Origin: Odiellus spinosus
Lineage: Eukaryota > Arthropoda > Arachnida > Opiliones > Phalangiidae
Assembly (NCBI GenBank): GCA_963920705.1
Contig: OY987236.1
Coordinates: 11,146,190 to 11,210,189 of the forward strand
Direction of reading: 5' to 3'
DNA length: 64,000 nt
Positions 1 through 11,900 of the stretch are shown here, piece after piece (within the stretch, counting starts at the first letter, position 1; each line of letters opens with the position of its first letter). The notes under the pieces were generated by a model. The model was not told the origin of the DNA and ran no database searches. It was given only the letters and a program-made list of their open reading frames with translations. The position numbers and the translations under genes were made by a program.

Positions 1-330
1 ATATTAAACTAAAAATATATTTAAAACTTATCATCAAAGTAGGCTTAGCTGGATTCATGGAGATATCCTGAACTCCACGTATAAGGACTAGCGACCAATG
101 ATCATGGAGATCCTTCATTCCCCATATAAGAGCCATAGATCAATATCATTGGTCGCTAGTATGGGGAGTTCTGGTGATCTCCATGAATCCAACTAAGCCT
201 ATTTTGATTGTTAGTTTCCAATTTCTTTCTAGTTTAATATTTGTTTTTATTTTATTTTTTTACTGTTGGATTAGGCCTGTTTAAAAGATAGTTAATCGAT
301 AAAAATTACTTGTTTTTAGATTGCAATCTC
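1..330. repeat. Foldback family A, copy 1
   Basis: Palindromic element: GGCTTAGCTGGATTCATGG at 42-60 pairs with CCATGAATCCAACTAAGCC at 181-199, with an inner pair around CTAGCGACCAATGAT. The outer part ends with a degenerate terminal segment like GATTGCAATCTCC near 321. Other copies lie at 20170, 35535, 58104 and 61153. Confidence 0.85.
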
Positions 331-499
331 CATTTATAGAGAGAGTGAAAAGGAAAATCAAGTGGATTTTTTTTATGATTCTATTAGCGTAGTTAATCAT
401 TCTGGAAATATATCCAAATAATTTTAATAAAAATAGATCCAGATTTCACTGTCCTCCCCCTCCAACCAATCGTATAATGCCCTGCCTTTCAGCGAACAA

Positions 500-650
500 A
501 ATACTCATGGCACGCGCTATGTCATCACTATGGTCATGTGTCTATTGTATCTAGCTTATAGTTTATTCTCGCGCGTTATGGCACGTGATAAGGTCGCTTT
601 CGCGCGGTATTTTTCGTGAAAGAAAATTATCGTTAATTTAATTCCCTGAT
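500..650. repeat. Family C fragment
   Basis: Contains GGCACGTGATAAGGTCGC and GCGCGG...TTTTTCGTGAAAG, the internal signature seen inverted at 36770 and 40390. Confidence 0.55.
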
Positions 651-1520
651 CTTATCCTTTAATAAACCGGCTCCAATTGATTCTTACTAGGATATACTCC
701 ACCTCGGATTTGTAGCACTCGTAAAACAAAAGGCTCCTTTAGCTCTTACTCAATAAATCATTGAGATAACTTGTACTCCCTATCTTTGAGCGCGTTGCCA
801 ACTCGAGTTGGAATATACTATAAATTCGGCACACCAGACATGGTTTAATGAAACGTTGTTAGGGGAGGGGAAAACAATTCGGTTATATTACGATCTTTCC
901 TCTGAACAGAGAACAGCGCATTCCATAATGACCATGAAAGATAGAATTGTTACTTGATAGGTAAGGGAGGAGATATCCAATAAGACTTACGAACTTAAAG
1001 GGAAACTTGAAGCTAAAAATGGAACAGCTTTAGAATTTTTTTTTCGGAATCATCGTATATATTTATAAGAGTAAATATAAATTCGGGCCAATCATATTAT
1101 TTCAACCTTCAACAGGACTTGTAATGAGCTAACGCCGGCCTATTCTTTTAATGTTAGGACAATACAAGCGGTGATTCCAAAAATAAATTGATAAGCTGTT
1201 CCATTTTTATCTCCAAGTTTCCCTTTAAGAAAGAAACTCTATAAAAGTTAAACCCTTTAACTCGAAAGTCTTTAAATAAATCCACCCGATTATAAATTAT
1301 AGGATTCTTTTAAACCCCGTTAAATATTACATCCTCAAGCTGTGGATAAAATGTATTATCAAAATCAGTTCAAATTTTCAGCGAGTTAAAAACAGAAAGC
1401 TAACTCCCTTTGAAATGTAAATCAAATAATAGATCCTGAAGCGGCTTGGTACCCGCTGAAACTTAAACCTGACCCTAAATATATAGTCAATTTCACCTTA
1501 ATTTCGAAGCGCTCGCGAAA

Positions 1521-1804
1521 TATAAGCTACGGTCACACTAGCATTTCTGAATCAATTTTAAACGGTAAAATCTAACGGAATCGTTTTAAGCGTCACGTGT
1601 TCACGCATTATCTTTATAAATCGATTTATTATAGCTTCATCCATCGGTTGTTGAAACCGAATCGGTACGAAACTGGTTCCCGAAGCAGTTTCGAGAAATC
1701 GAATCAAATTGATTCGAGAAAAGACGGTTTCCCGTTCACACGACTCTATAGCGAAACCTTTTGAAACGGTTCAAATCGATTTCAAGGCCTAGTGTGAACG
1801 CGGC
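1521..1804. mobile_element. MITE family D, copy 1
   Basis: Terminal inverted repeats AGCTACGGTCACACTAG (left) and CTAGTGTGAACGCGGCT (right). The second copy at 57391 shares most of the interior. A possible 3-bp target duplication (ATA) flanks it. No open frame. Confidence 0.8.
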
Positions 1805-2279
1805 TATATCTGTTCCATTTTGAATTATCATTGAATATAAAGCTACGTTATTCATTATCTCTATAGTGTATTATTTCAAGCTATATAGTCTAACTTTACG
1901 CACGCTTACAATAAAGGTGGAATCATGGACCAAGTATACTGAAATCACCGCCGACATTGAATTTTGCTGCGGAAATAAAATTCCCGGCTATTGTAGTTTG
2001 CTGTAGAACGCGTAATAGATGGCTCGACGGTTACAGTATGTTGACATAGCGACGGGAGTAGTTACGTGTAGGACAAATATATCGAAGTGCCGGTTTGTTG
2101 GTGAAATGAACTTCGCGAAATATTCGTATAATCTTAGAAACGACTTAAATTACCATTACAAGACCAATTTTCTTCGGAATTCCACGTCCTTTTCTTGGGT
2201 GTAATTTTTTATATAGTATTGCAAGTAGGCTCTAGCCTTTATACGCGCTTTGAAATCAAAGTTAAACGTACTATCGGGC

Positions 2280-2740
2280 GAAAATACCTTTTATTTTTCT
2301 CACTGCGCATCCGTGGCTTATACCGTATATTTACACGTATGGATGAACCTTTTGGTCGGACGGTAGGGTCTCCGGATGAGACGTTAGGAGCTTATATATA
2401 CGAGTACGAGGTAGAGAGGGAAGAGTCGATTTATCCGAAAAGACGCTCTGACGCGCTGCTGCCGCCGCTGAGAAACAACAATAAGGTTTTCCACGTCGGG
2501 CGCGAAAGGCGCAAACTCGCTATTTGGGGAGCTATAAGGCTAGCGACGGTCCGCGGAAATAAACCTTTTCGGTTCTTGGGAGAAGAGCGTGGAATAGTTC
2601 ATCCTCATTGCCTTCGCTTCATCGATCGAAATGGGAAGATTGGGGAAAACCCTAACGCGCGGACATTAGTTTTCGGCCAAACTCTCTCATCGCGTTCGCG
2701 GATTTCCCACTCCCGAGTTTTTCGAGTCTAGTTCGGTTAT
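2280..2740. other. CpG-rich block of unknown role
   Basis: Markedly richer in CG dinucleotides than its surroundings (for example GACGCGCTGCTGCCGCCGCTG-like sequence near 2449-2469). A 178-codon plus frame (2195-2731) spans it, but no family or splice evidence supports coding. It may be a promoter or first exon of an unseen gene, or chance. Confidence 0.3.
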
Positions 2741-4744
2741 AGGCCTCCCTGAAAAGTATAATGCTATCTCTACGGTCACTTTAACGTTAATCCTATAGCA
2801 TATATATATATATAAACGCGCTATCGCTTCTAGCGACTGGCTAGCCTCGGGTAAGCTTGTTGATATAGTTGCTGTGATTTCCCCGTGATACGTCATTGTT
2901 TTCTTGACTTCCTGTCTCTCTGTTGATGTCAAAACCTCCTTTTTTTATTCTTTCCTCTACCCTTCAATTGTTTTGTTAGAAGGCAATACACTCTATACAC
3001 CTATATGACTAACAAACAATTAATTGTCATACCCTATTTTAACACCGAGAGGAAGGGAAGATTTTCACCGGCAAAGAGGCGATGATGATAAATGATGTGG
3101 TTTCCGCGTTTTGATTGATTTTTATTTAGCTATTGATTGATTTTTCACGTATTTATCACAATTAGACGGAGCCGTAGCTTTAAACGGGGTGCTATTATAT
3201 GATTTATTAATTTGACGAACTAGTTCTTTTTAGTTATTTGCAAGTATACTTTAAAGAAAGTGTTTAAATAAAGTTATTAGTGCATCTGTGTAGTACAGGA
3301 AATTATGCAAATTATGATTTTGTTAATTAAACTTGTATAATAAGTTTAAAAATTAATGGAATTTTAATTGCATTTTATTCATGACATTATATATCTATTA
3401 ATATTTTTGGTTTTTAATTTGCTGATCCCTCCAATTTTGCCAATTAACAATTTAGGGTTAATTTTTACCTAACCATTTTCGCCGAGAAAAATAAAATGTT
3501 CGGTTTCTTGTATTGTAAAATTGGTAACAAGGCTTGCAGGAATTTTGTTTTCCCATTTGGATTTTTACTATGCACGGAAATGAATATCAAGTCATAACGA
3601 TAAATTAACAGTAATTTTTAAATGTTAAGGGGAGAGTGAACAGTTTTCTTTGTATCTTTGTTAGTGTTATGGCTAATGTTTGCTTGACCATTTTCGCGCC
3701 AAATAGATGAAGCTATCAACCAAAAAATTCTTGCCAGCAGAGCCAAAGTAGCTTAGTAAATATTAGCTACTACGTAATGCCATTTTGAAAGAGGTTTTTT
3801 TTTAACTTTAATTTTTTTAGCAATTAAATCTAGAACTTATCTAATATTTTTCTCGGCGCGAACTAAATACTTAATTGTTTTTATTTATTATATTATTGGT
3901 TTATACGAAATTGAATTTTCTTCACTAATCTTAGAAAGCGCGATCCAATAAAATGCTAATAATTTATTTATAACCCCCGGTTTCCACTGTTCGATTTTCT
4001 TTACGGATAGAATTTTTCAAGGTTGGCCAAAAACGGAAATTTCGTTTTAAATCTATTTTTTTCTCGCGTGGAAGTTTTCACTTGATAACCAAAAATACTT
4101 GGCCAAAATTTCTTAATGCCTTGGCACCATAAAATTAACTTTAATGATTACCTAATCAATCTAATTATAAAATAATCGTTTCTTTATAATAATATGTAAC
4201 TCCACTTCAAATCAACGATACTGGTGCCTAGTTATCAGGGGTAATTATTAAGATGCGCCGCGATTGGCTAGAGAAAAAAAAAAATACAATAATAAAGCAT
4301 TCCACACCAAAACGGGAATTTCGCCAAAAAAGAATTGGAAAGTGTTATTACTTTCCCTCTAAATTGAGCGAAAAACGCTCGATATTGGCCCAATGAAAAC
4401 AATTTTCTCAAGCGGGACAGATTTGAATTTTTTGAGGCGAAAATTACTTTTTCATAACCTTTGTCGTGAAAATGCATAGCGTCTCATCACAAGATAATAA
4501 TATTGTACTAATAATATTTCCAATATTTTCATATAATATACCAAGAAGAAATATATATACTTTTATATTCATTCCGGCTTTGGTTGAAAAATATAAAATA
4601 TTTCGTAACGTAGGAAATTAAATACGTCACTTATGTCAGAGAAATTTCCTGAAAAGTTTAGCCTTTTTTTTTTCTTCTTCTTCTTCTTAATTTCAATATT
4701 AAGTTTGACGTAAAAGTTTTTAATTACATTCTTCGCAATTTTAG
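2741..4744. other. AT-rich intronic or intergenic sequence
   Basis: Sequence upstream of the first visible Flamingo exon and therefore probably Flamingo intron, if the earlier exons lie before the window. No GPS/GAIN exon was recognised. Ends with a CTTCTTCTTCTTCTT-type tract before the acceptor at 4743-4744. Confidence 0.4.
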
Positions 4745-7700
4745 GGAGATCACATGGATGGAATGGGTTTTGAGATGATAGCTGGTCTTGGCTGCGTTAT
4801 ATGTGCCTTGTTGATCTGTTTAACACTAGCTATTCTTATCATTTTTTGGAGGTAAATGTTTTTTATTATTATTATTATTAACAATGTATGGTTAGCGAGG
4901 GGTTAACCACTTTTCGTAAAATTAGTACTACACCGATTACGCGATTACCTAACTTATTACAGTATTCTGTAATGATAATTTCATACAGTCAAAACTACAG
5001 GGCTGTACACCGATTAAGTGGAGTAATCAGCCCCTCGTTCGTTACCGATGTATGAAACGCAAAATGTACCCTTTGACCCCTAAAAAAGAAGCGTAACTAA
5101 TATTAAAATTTAAATGGTATAGTAATTAACGCAAGAATGGTCTAAATTTCAATCGGGAAACTTAGATCCGCAAGAAAACATGAGGGAAAGCACCCAGTTA
5201 TGATTTTTCGCGAGTGATTAATGATGTGATGTCATCGAAGGGTAAAATTTTGAAATAAGAAGAGGGCAAATCACCAAGGGGTAAGAACACCTGACGTCAT
5301 TTAAACAAAAATAAAAAATAAATTAGTCTAGTCATGAAAGAGCCATTGAGAAGAAACGTCCTCTTTGAGGGGCAAAATCAGTTGTAAAATTCGTTACAAC
5401 CCCTTGCTTCAGTAGAAAATTAATTTCTCTAGCGCGCTCGTACTTTTTAAAGGTGTGAAAAAACCAAAAGAAGTCTAATTTTGGGCTACAAAATCTGAGA
5501 GGATGATAACCGGTGTTCTTATGTGAATAATGTCTTATTGTTGAGTACATTTTTATCGAAATAACCGGACATTATCAACTTAAAATAAAGAAATCATATT
5601 CTTAAAATAATTTAAATTTAAAATAAATGAGGCTAAGTAACTTTGTGTAAAGTGTGAAGCTATAACTTTAACGCAACTAATATCATCACGTTACCAAATC
5701 TCTGAAGAAGTTCTATAGCTTCACGTTCTCGTACATTTCTCAAACTGTCTATTAAATATCAGTTATGCCTAGCTTCACCCATCCATCCGAGCCTCCATAA
5801 TTGAATATTCTATTATTAACGGGATTTTGAGTAGGTTAGGCTTAGCATTATTGATGGATTTTTGGCCCAATCTTTATAATGGAATTTATAAAAGATAAAA
5901 CCTTCCTTATATCGGCATGGCAACAGAATTTAATTTTTTATTCAGACCTTTTTAAAGGTAAAGAGATTTTGGAAGCCTTAGGAAAAGCGGTTCTTCATGA
6001 AGTTTGAGTTTTAAATTTTAAATTTAGGATGCTTCTGATTGGTTATATATTTAATGAAACTCCAGAGCGCGATTGTTTTAGGCTATGTTTTCGTCAAATC
6101 TGATAGTTTAATAATAATAGTCAAGAGATTTAAATATATTATTATTAATAAATAATAAACCCTAAACCATCTACCATTTTATAGTTTAAAGGACATTAAT
6201 TTTGCGTTTCGTACATCTTGTTTAATGGGTTAATCGTTTAAAGTGTTTGTACGCCCGGGTGAGTTTCAAACTATATTATCGCGATATGTTCTAGACAAAT
6301 TCAAGGAGCCATAACGGCCCTTAAAATTCAAATTTGCATCGCTCTTCTCGGAGCGTATGGCACTATGCTCAAAGCTCTACACGAGTCGTTAACGAAGGAG
6401 TACTTCCCTCACGTCATTTCCATCATTCAGTTCTTTTTATTGGCTGCCTTTTGTATGCAACTATGTATGGGACTTACCGTTTATATAGAGTTTGTCGATA
6501 TGAGAAATGTCCGGTATCCAGAGCTCAAAATCGCCGCCATGGGTTGGGGTAAGTAGTTTAGTTACAAACAACATTCCATTTAAATTTAAAGTGTGGCTGT
6601 CACCCAATCAAAATGCTATACGAGAATTAGTATTTTCGGAAACATCGTTAAAAAATGATTTAAAATATATTTGCACAATTTTACTTTAAAAATTACTAGA
6701 ACAATATAAAAATATAAAAAACCAAAATTCTGTGTTAAAGCCCTTATCTGCCCTGAAATTTGTCTCTTTAAAATGCTCTTCCCTTATGTACACATCCTAG
6801 CTTCGACTGTACATTTGCTACGGTTAACGTCGTCTGCTAACCTTGAAAAGAAACCGACTTTAAAGGGGATATAAAAATCGCAGATAGTTTTAAAAATACT
6901 TTGGTCTACTATTCTAATCCTTTTCGTTTTAAGGTTATCGTTAAAGATAGTATAAATTTCTGGCCATGGAATTATTAATTCATGGTACTTAGCCATTCAT
7001 TCTACTACGTTTAGAAAATTCTCTCTAAAATCAGAGCAATTTACGTTAGGAAACAAGACGTCGCGAGCGTTAGCAGACGACTTTTTCTATATGCTTATAA
7101 TCCCTTTAATCACTATTTTCCACATTCTATGTCATCAAATGGAAAAATAATTTACATATTTTTTTAGCAATTAACTTGTCAACCCAAAAGTATGAAATAT
7201 TGAAAATATAATCCGTATACACCTTAAAAAAATGGTGACAGCCATAGGGAATAGAACCTACAATGTTTTCTTTATGGATGAATCCAATAACGAACCGTTA
7301 ACTATGGCAAACATTTGAAACTTACGCCGCGCAAGAAAACTGAGGGTTCTATATTTCCCTTGATTAAGGTTCAACTTTTTGCTCTACGAATATAGGGATC
7401 GTTCTTAAAGAACACGATGTTGGTTATATTCTTTTTAAATACGGGAACTAACCCTTTTAAAATAATTATAGCTTATATAAACCAAAATTAAACATAATTT
7501 ATGCGTAATTTTCTAGCTTTTCCACTAATAGTAGTTGGAGCTACGTTAGCTGCTCAAGTTTTGGAAGGATTTCGTCTCCAGAGGTAAATATATTATATTT
7601 TTTGTAGGAAACAAAAGTGTTTAAGACAATATCTAAGAGTTCTCGAAATTTTTCGTGTTGGTTCAAACTTTTTCTGATTTTAATTTTGCAGTTGGTGGTT

Positions 7701-9925
7701 AAAGTTTGAAACAAATTATTTTTACGCTTATGTTACGTCTGTTTTTATCGTATCTTTAGTAAGTTCAATATCATTATTTTTTTAGTAGATTTACTAGTTT
7801 ATTTAATTAATGTTAATTTTATTCTTTCAGCTTCAAGTATTATTATTTTTAACGGTTAAAGCCGAATTAAGAAGGCACGAAAAGGCCGATTCTCATCATA
7901 GAAGAAGAGCGAGAAATAGGTCTGAATAATTAACTTTTAATTGATATGTAGTGATTAAAATTTTCAACCAGACAAGTGATTTTCTATCGATTCCTTATGA
8001 TTAAATAGGCCTAAACTTTAACTTACTCCAAAAGTAGGCTTAACAGAAATCGTCATTAACGAGTCTCGCCAATACCGCAAATCACGCAAGAAGCGCCCTT
8101 TATTCCAGCATTCCAGTAGCAAAATGTTTCAAAGTAGGCTTAAGAGTCGCGCGCTTTGGCTCGGGAGCTGGAAACTCGTTAACGACGAAATTTCAAACAT
8201 CCAATTGATCCTTGTTAAGCCTACTTTCTCAGCGAGTTTAAAAAATATTTGAAGCTTAAATACTTGTAATTTTTACTACTGATTTAGCTCCATTTTAAAG
8301 ATAAGAAATCAATTACTAGGTTTACTTAAAATTACAACTTTAATTACGCAATAAAAAAGAATAAAAATACAACGTTTAACTACGCGTAGATTTATTTTAC
8401 AAACGACTAGTTTCGCGTCTTCGACAGGCGCATCTTCAGGTCTCAACCTGAAGATGCGCCTGTCGAAGACGCGAAACTAGTCGTTTGTAAAATAAATCTA
8501 CGCGTAGTTAAACGTTGTATTTTTATTCTTTTTTATTGCGTAATTAAAGTTGTAATTTTAAGTAAACCTAGTAATTATTATATACGCAAGTAGTCATTAT
8601 AATTATTTGGATAAGAAATCACTTGTCTTCTGGTTGCAGTCTCTCTTTGATTTTAGGCCTAATTTTTGAATTGATTAATTTGTTTTAGAGCGAGCTTGTT
8701 ACATCGCTCTCTAGTACTACTGGTTATTCTTTTATTCGTCTCCGTCTCCAGTATATTGTACATAAATTTCGATGACGATATCTTTAAATATATATTTGCC
8801 TTTAGTTCGGCCCTACTGGTAAGCTTGTTTTAATCAAGGAGGATCAGAGAAGGAGAGGAAATGTGGGGCTGCGTTGAGTTAGAGAGAGAAGAGCCAACCT
8901 CCCACTCGGGTGGAAAGGGGGGATAGGAAATTCTCGAGGTAAACTGTTGTCACGTGGTCGCTAGCTAGCGCGTCTCATAAAGGATTCGTTTTACCCACGT
9001 GACAACATTTTACCACGAAACGTCTCTACCCCCGTTCTCCCAGAGTGGGAGTTTAGGCCTACGCAGTAGGAACCGCGCCGTCCCCACATTTCCTCTCCTT
9101 CTCTGATCCTCCTTGTTTTAATTCAAATTTAGTGTTTAAAATTAGGCTTAACGATCTATATAATTTTATCTATTTTAATAGGGACTCGTTGTGTTTTTAT
9201 CTTATACACTTCTAAGTGAAAATGTACGTATATTTTAAATCATGGCAATTAAGTTTTAATTGGGGAGAGTTTATTAATGAATTATTAATATTGGTATAGA
9301 TAAATAGGATGTGTTTTACGTGTAGTAACGAAGATCCTGATGCCGATGATTATGTAAATTTTATAATTATATATTAATGGAAACGTTTTTCGTAGGTGTT
9401 ATCGTAAATGTAGTTTAAAAATTAAAATTTATCAGTGCCCCCTTTTATTGGTGAAAAATAGGCCTTGAAAAGTTTAAGGTTTGAAGTTATGGCCCATTAT
9501 CGTTGTTTCTGCTTATCAGCGATAGATGGCGCGTTTATTTTCTCTCTGCCAATTCTGAATCAAGTCTGATTTAAAATAAAGCGTCATCTATCCATGGTAA
9601 ACGGAAACTTCGTTACGCGTTAATTAAACAGGCATACGAAGAATTGTCTGGTCAATTCTTACTTTGACATCACTGTCATTTCGTCCATTTTTGTTACTCG
9701 ATCTACAGATACCCAAGAAAAGTTAATTTGCGGAAAATGCGCTCATAAACGATTCCATTTTATATCAATTTTATATCATTTTTTTACACACTTGTTTATT
9801 TTTAGGATAACAAATTTAGAAGTCGAAGTAATTCCTATAAGTGTAAGTTGCGTTTTGTGTCCTCTTTTGTTTTAGCAAAATTTCAACCTTTTTGATCTTC
9901 ACCTTTTTTTTTTTTTATTTTATTT

Positions 9926-9958
<33 letters not shown>

Positions 9959-10980
9959 TAAAGTTATTAAAGGAAGCTAGGAAAATTAATTTTAATTTTC
10001 CTTAAACATGCGCGCCGTTTCTTTTAGCTTTCTTAAAGCCTGAAATTGTCGGGGACACTGAGTACTGTTCGGACGCCTTTCCGACTAACGAAACGATGGA
10101 ACAACGGCACGAGCGTATCCGCCGCATGAGATCTCAGATCGATAAGAGTTCTTCGAACCACCGCGATTGGAAAGACTTGGACCACGCGCTCTTGATGCCC
10201 GTCGTCGACAAGTTTGACCCGGCTTCGGACAGCGACGGTAGTCATCACGCCGACATTACGCGCGGCGGCGTAACTGGAGGAGGGTTACCCGGGTTCGGTG
10301 GCGGTCATCATTTGGGGGGTCTAGGGGTTCACGAACACGCTTGGCATTGTCCCCATTCTCGGACGGGCTCATTCCCGCCTTTAGAATTGCAGCAATTGGA
10401 GGGTAGTCCTAGGAGTAGTCACTTGTATTTGGTGGAACCGCCGGTGACGACGGCTTCCGCCAGTCCTTACGATCTTAGCCCGACCGCCGAAAGCGTGTCT
10501 TTGCGCGGTGGTTATCCCGGCGCTCATTCCAGCGGTTGCCAATTGCACCGCGGTCACTCGGACGCTTCCGAGTCGGAATCGTCGCAAAGCTCCAGCACGG
10601 ACGATAGTGCCTTAGTTCCGGGGGGCGGCGCGACCACCAGACCCTTCGTCCCTTATCGACCCAGTAGCGGGCTACAATTCGAACGCGCGCCTATCAGCGA
10701 AGAGGACGAGACTGATTACGACGGCGACAAACCGGAAAACCTTCAACGGCTCTTTCCGGGTGACGCCGTTAGGGTGGGAACTAATCCCAGGACTAAGAGA
10801 GAAAAGAGCGTCGAGGAATCGTCCTCGAACCCCGTTTACCATCGCGAGAGGGCCTTACTCAGGGTATCGGAAAGTTGTAGTACCGAAGGGGACAGTAGCG
10901 AAATCGAATTACCGACGAGTCACGACGAAGATGGCGCCACTGGTACTTCGAAAAAATCCTGGAGTATCACCACCGTATGA
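4745..10980 (+). CDS. stan: Flamingo/Starry night (CELSR) 7TM region and cytoplasmic tail, 3' part of gene
   Basis: Partial gene: the last 10 coding exons (4745-4851, 6295-6548, 7517-7583, 7692-7758, 7831-7919, 8689-8818, 9182-9223, 9300-9353, 9806-9842, 10028-10980) join in phase to 599 residues plus TGA. All seven membrane helices are visible: TM1 in exon 1, TM2-TM3 in exon 2, TM4-TM5 next, TM6-TM7 at 8689-9223. Recognition rests on FFLLAAF in TM3, VDMRNVR in loop 2, AMGWAFPLIVVG in TM4 (insect Flamingo has AMGYGAPAIVVG) and VVFLSYTLLSEN after TM7 (CELSR has FIFLSYVVLS). The tail is Ser/Asp/Glu-rich and ends SITTV, a class I PDZ ligand like the ETTV end of fly Flamingo. The family carries cadherin, EGF, LamG and GAIN regions upstream; none was recognised here, so those exons lie before the window or were missed. 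Flamingo bridges neighbouring cells in planar polarity. The donor after 7919 (gtctga) is weak. Both usual extracellular disulfide cysteines are absent. Confidence 0.9.
4895..5050. repeat. Repeat family G, copy 1
   Basis: Contains GGTTAACCACTTTTCG and two inverted TACACCGATTA/TAATCGG-type words. Related sequences lie at 28590-28710 and 62640-62775. Located in the first visible Flamingo intron. Confidence 0.6.
6575..7250. mobile_element. MITE family C with nested family B, Flamingo intron
   Basis: Ends carry GTGGCTGTCACC (6594) and GGTGACAGCC (7234-7243) in inverted orientation, the family C termini. Nested inside, 6738-6920 is family B (CCCTTATCTGCCCTGAAATTTG ... CGCAGATAG). Confidence 0.6.
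8032..8226. repeat. Foldback element, Flamingo intron
   Basis: AAGTAGGCTTAACA at the left pairs with TTGTTAAGCCTACTTT at the right, with inner pair AACGAG/CTCGTTAACG. AGTAGGCTTAA also recurs at 8135 and in the 19867 element. Confidence 0.75.
8311..8576. repeat. Perfect 131-bp-arm palindrome, Flamingo intron
   Basis: Base 8311-8441 is the exact reverse complement of 8446-8576, separated only by CTCA. The centre reads CTTCAGGTCTCAACCTGAAG. The 12-bp word GATAAGAAATCA occurs at 8300-8311 and again at 8610-8621, so the insert may be flanked by a direct repeat. No open frame. Confidence 0.97.
8836..9114. mobile_element. Foldback MITE with 33-bp terminal repeats, Flamingo intron
   Basis: AAGGAGGATCAGAGAAGGAG begins the left end, and the exact complement closes the right end (CTCCTTCTCTGATCCTCCTT). 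The match extends to the GGAAATGTGGGG segment. GTTTTAAT occurs on both sides, compatible with an 8-bp target duplication as in hAT elements. An inner pair ACGTGGTC/CCACGT also folds. Confidence 0.9.
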
Positions 10981-11900
10981 CCCCTCCTCCCTCTTTATAT
11001 TTTCTAAGAAAAAAAAACAAAAAATAAAAAAAATAATCGCGACAGTAAAAAACACATTAACCAAAATATAGAGGGAAAAGTTGGTTTTATTTGAACCCGC
11101 ACAAGTTTAACAAAAAAAATGCTCACCCACGCCACACTTTATCTATTTCATATCAAATTGTACATAAAGTTATTATATAAAAAAATACAAAAAATAACAA
11201 AAACAACGCTCACCAAAGGACGAAAAATCAACAAAGGTATCTTAACTGTTTTTACATATTTCCACCTAAGAAAACTAATTATAAAAAAGTCCTATCTTAT
11301 AAGAAAATTAATTAACATTGTTACCAAAAAAATTTAAAAAGGGGGTATATGTGTTTTCGTATTTAAAACAAGAAAAAAAAAAAAAAATATTGAACAATTC
11401 AGTTTTATATAAAACTGTTATAAAAAATGTAGGATTAGAGTTGATTATTAAATTATAGGGTCCATTTTATTTTTTATTTTGGCTTACTGTAAGATGTAAC
11501 CAATTTAAATATAATTAACACCCCATTTGAAGAAAAAAAATATATATATATGGGCGCCAGAAGAAAGAGGCCGTAAAGTTTATTATTTAAAAACTTTACG
11601 GACCTGAATTGAGTATTATATAATTGTCCGTGATATTAAGTGCTCTTGCCACTATTTAATTTATAGGATTTTAATATACATGTGCCGGTTTTTTTTAATA
11701 TTTTTAATTAAAAACCAAATTTATTTTAATTTATTTTACTAATAAATTGTTAAAATATATTAAAATTTACGTTATTGTTTTGCACTACACAACCAAAGAT
11801 AGTTTAAAAATTTGTTGGTTTTTTTTCTTAAATTTTATAGGTGTTTTGCAATCTAAAATATTTTAAAGGCTTCAGAGTTCATTTTTCAAGGTCATTCCTT
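10981..11900 (+). other. Probable Flamingo 3' UTR and AT-rich flank
   Basis: Very AT-rich sequence with A-runs follows the Flamingo stop. An AATAAA-type hexamer lies near 11026. Open frames at 10760-11071 and 11119-11337 are low-complexity Lys/Ile/Thr strings and are not treated as genes. The exact 3' end cannot be fixed. Confidence 0.4.

Noticed and set aside
41-202. CRISPR-like array or tRNA hairpin from the repeated CATGGAGATC words
   Set aside because: It is a dispersed foldback transposon copy; no regular spacers and no tRNA features.
2195-2731. 178-codon open frame, possible gene or flamingo exon
   Set aside because: No recognised domain and no match to the GAIN/GPS region expected before TM1. 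Kept only as a CpG-rich block.
8400-8490. Possible hammerhead ribozyme in the palindrome arms (CTGAAGATG ... CGAAAC)
   Set aside because: The invariant CUGAUGA core is not present, so only a vague resemblance remains.
10033-10587. Minus-strand open frames within the last flamingo exon
   Set aside because: Antisense shadows of a GC-richer coding exon.
10760-11337. Plus-strand Lys/Ile-rich open frames at and beyond the flamingo stop
   Set aside because: Out of frame with the gene or low-complexity A-rich 3' sequence.
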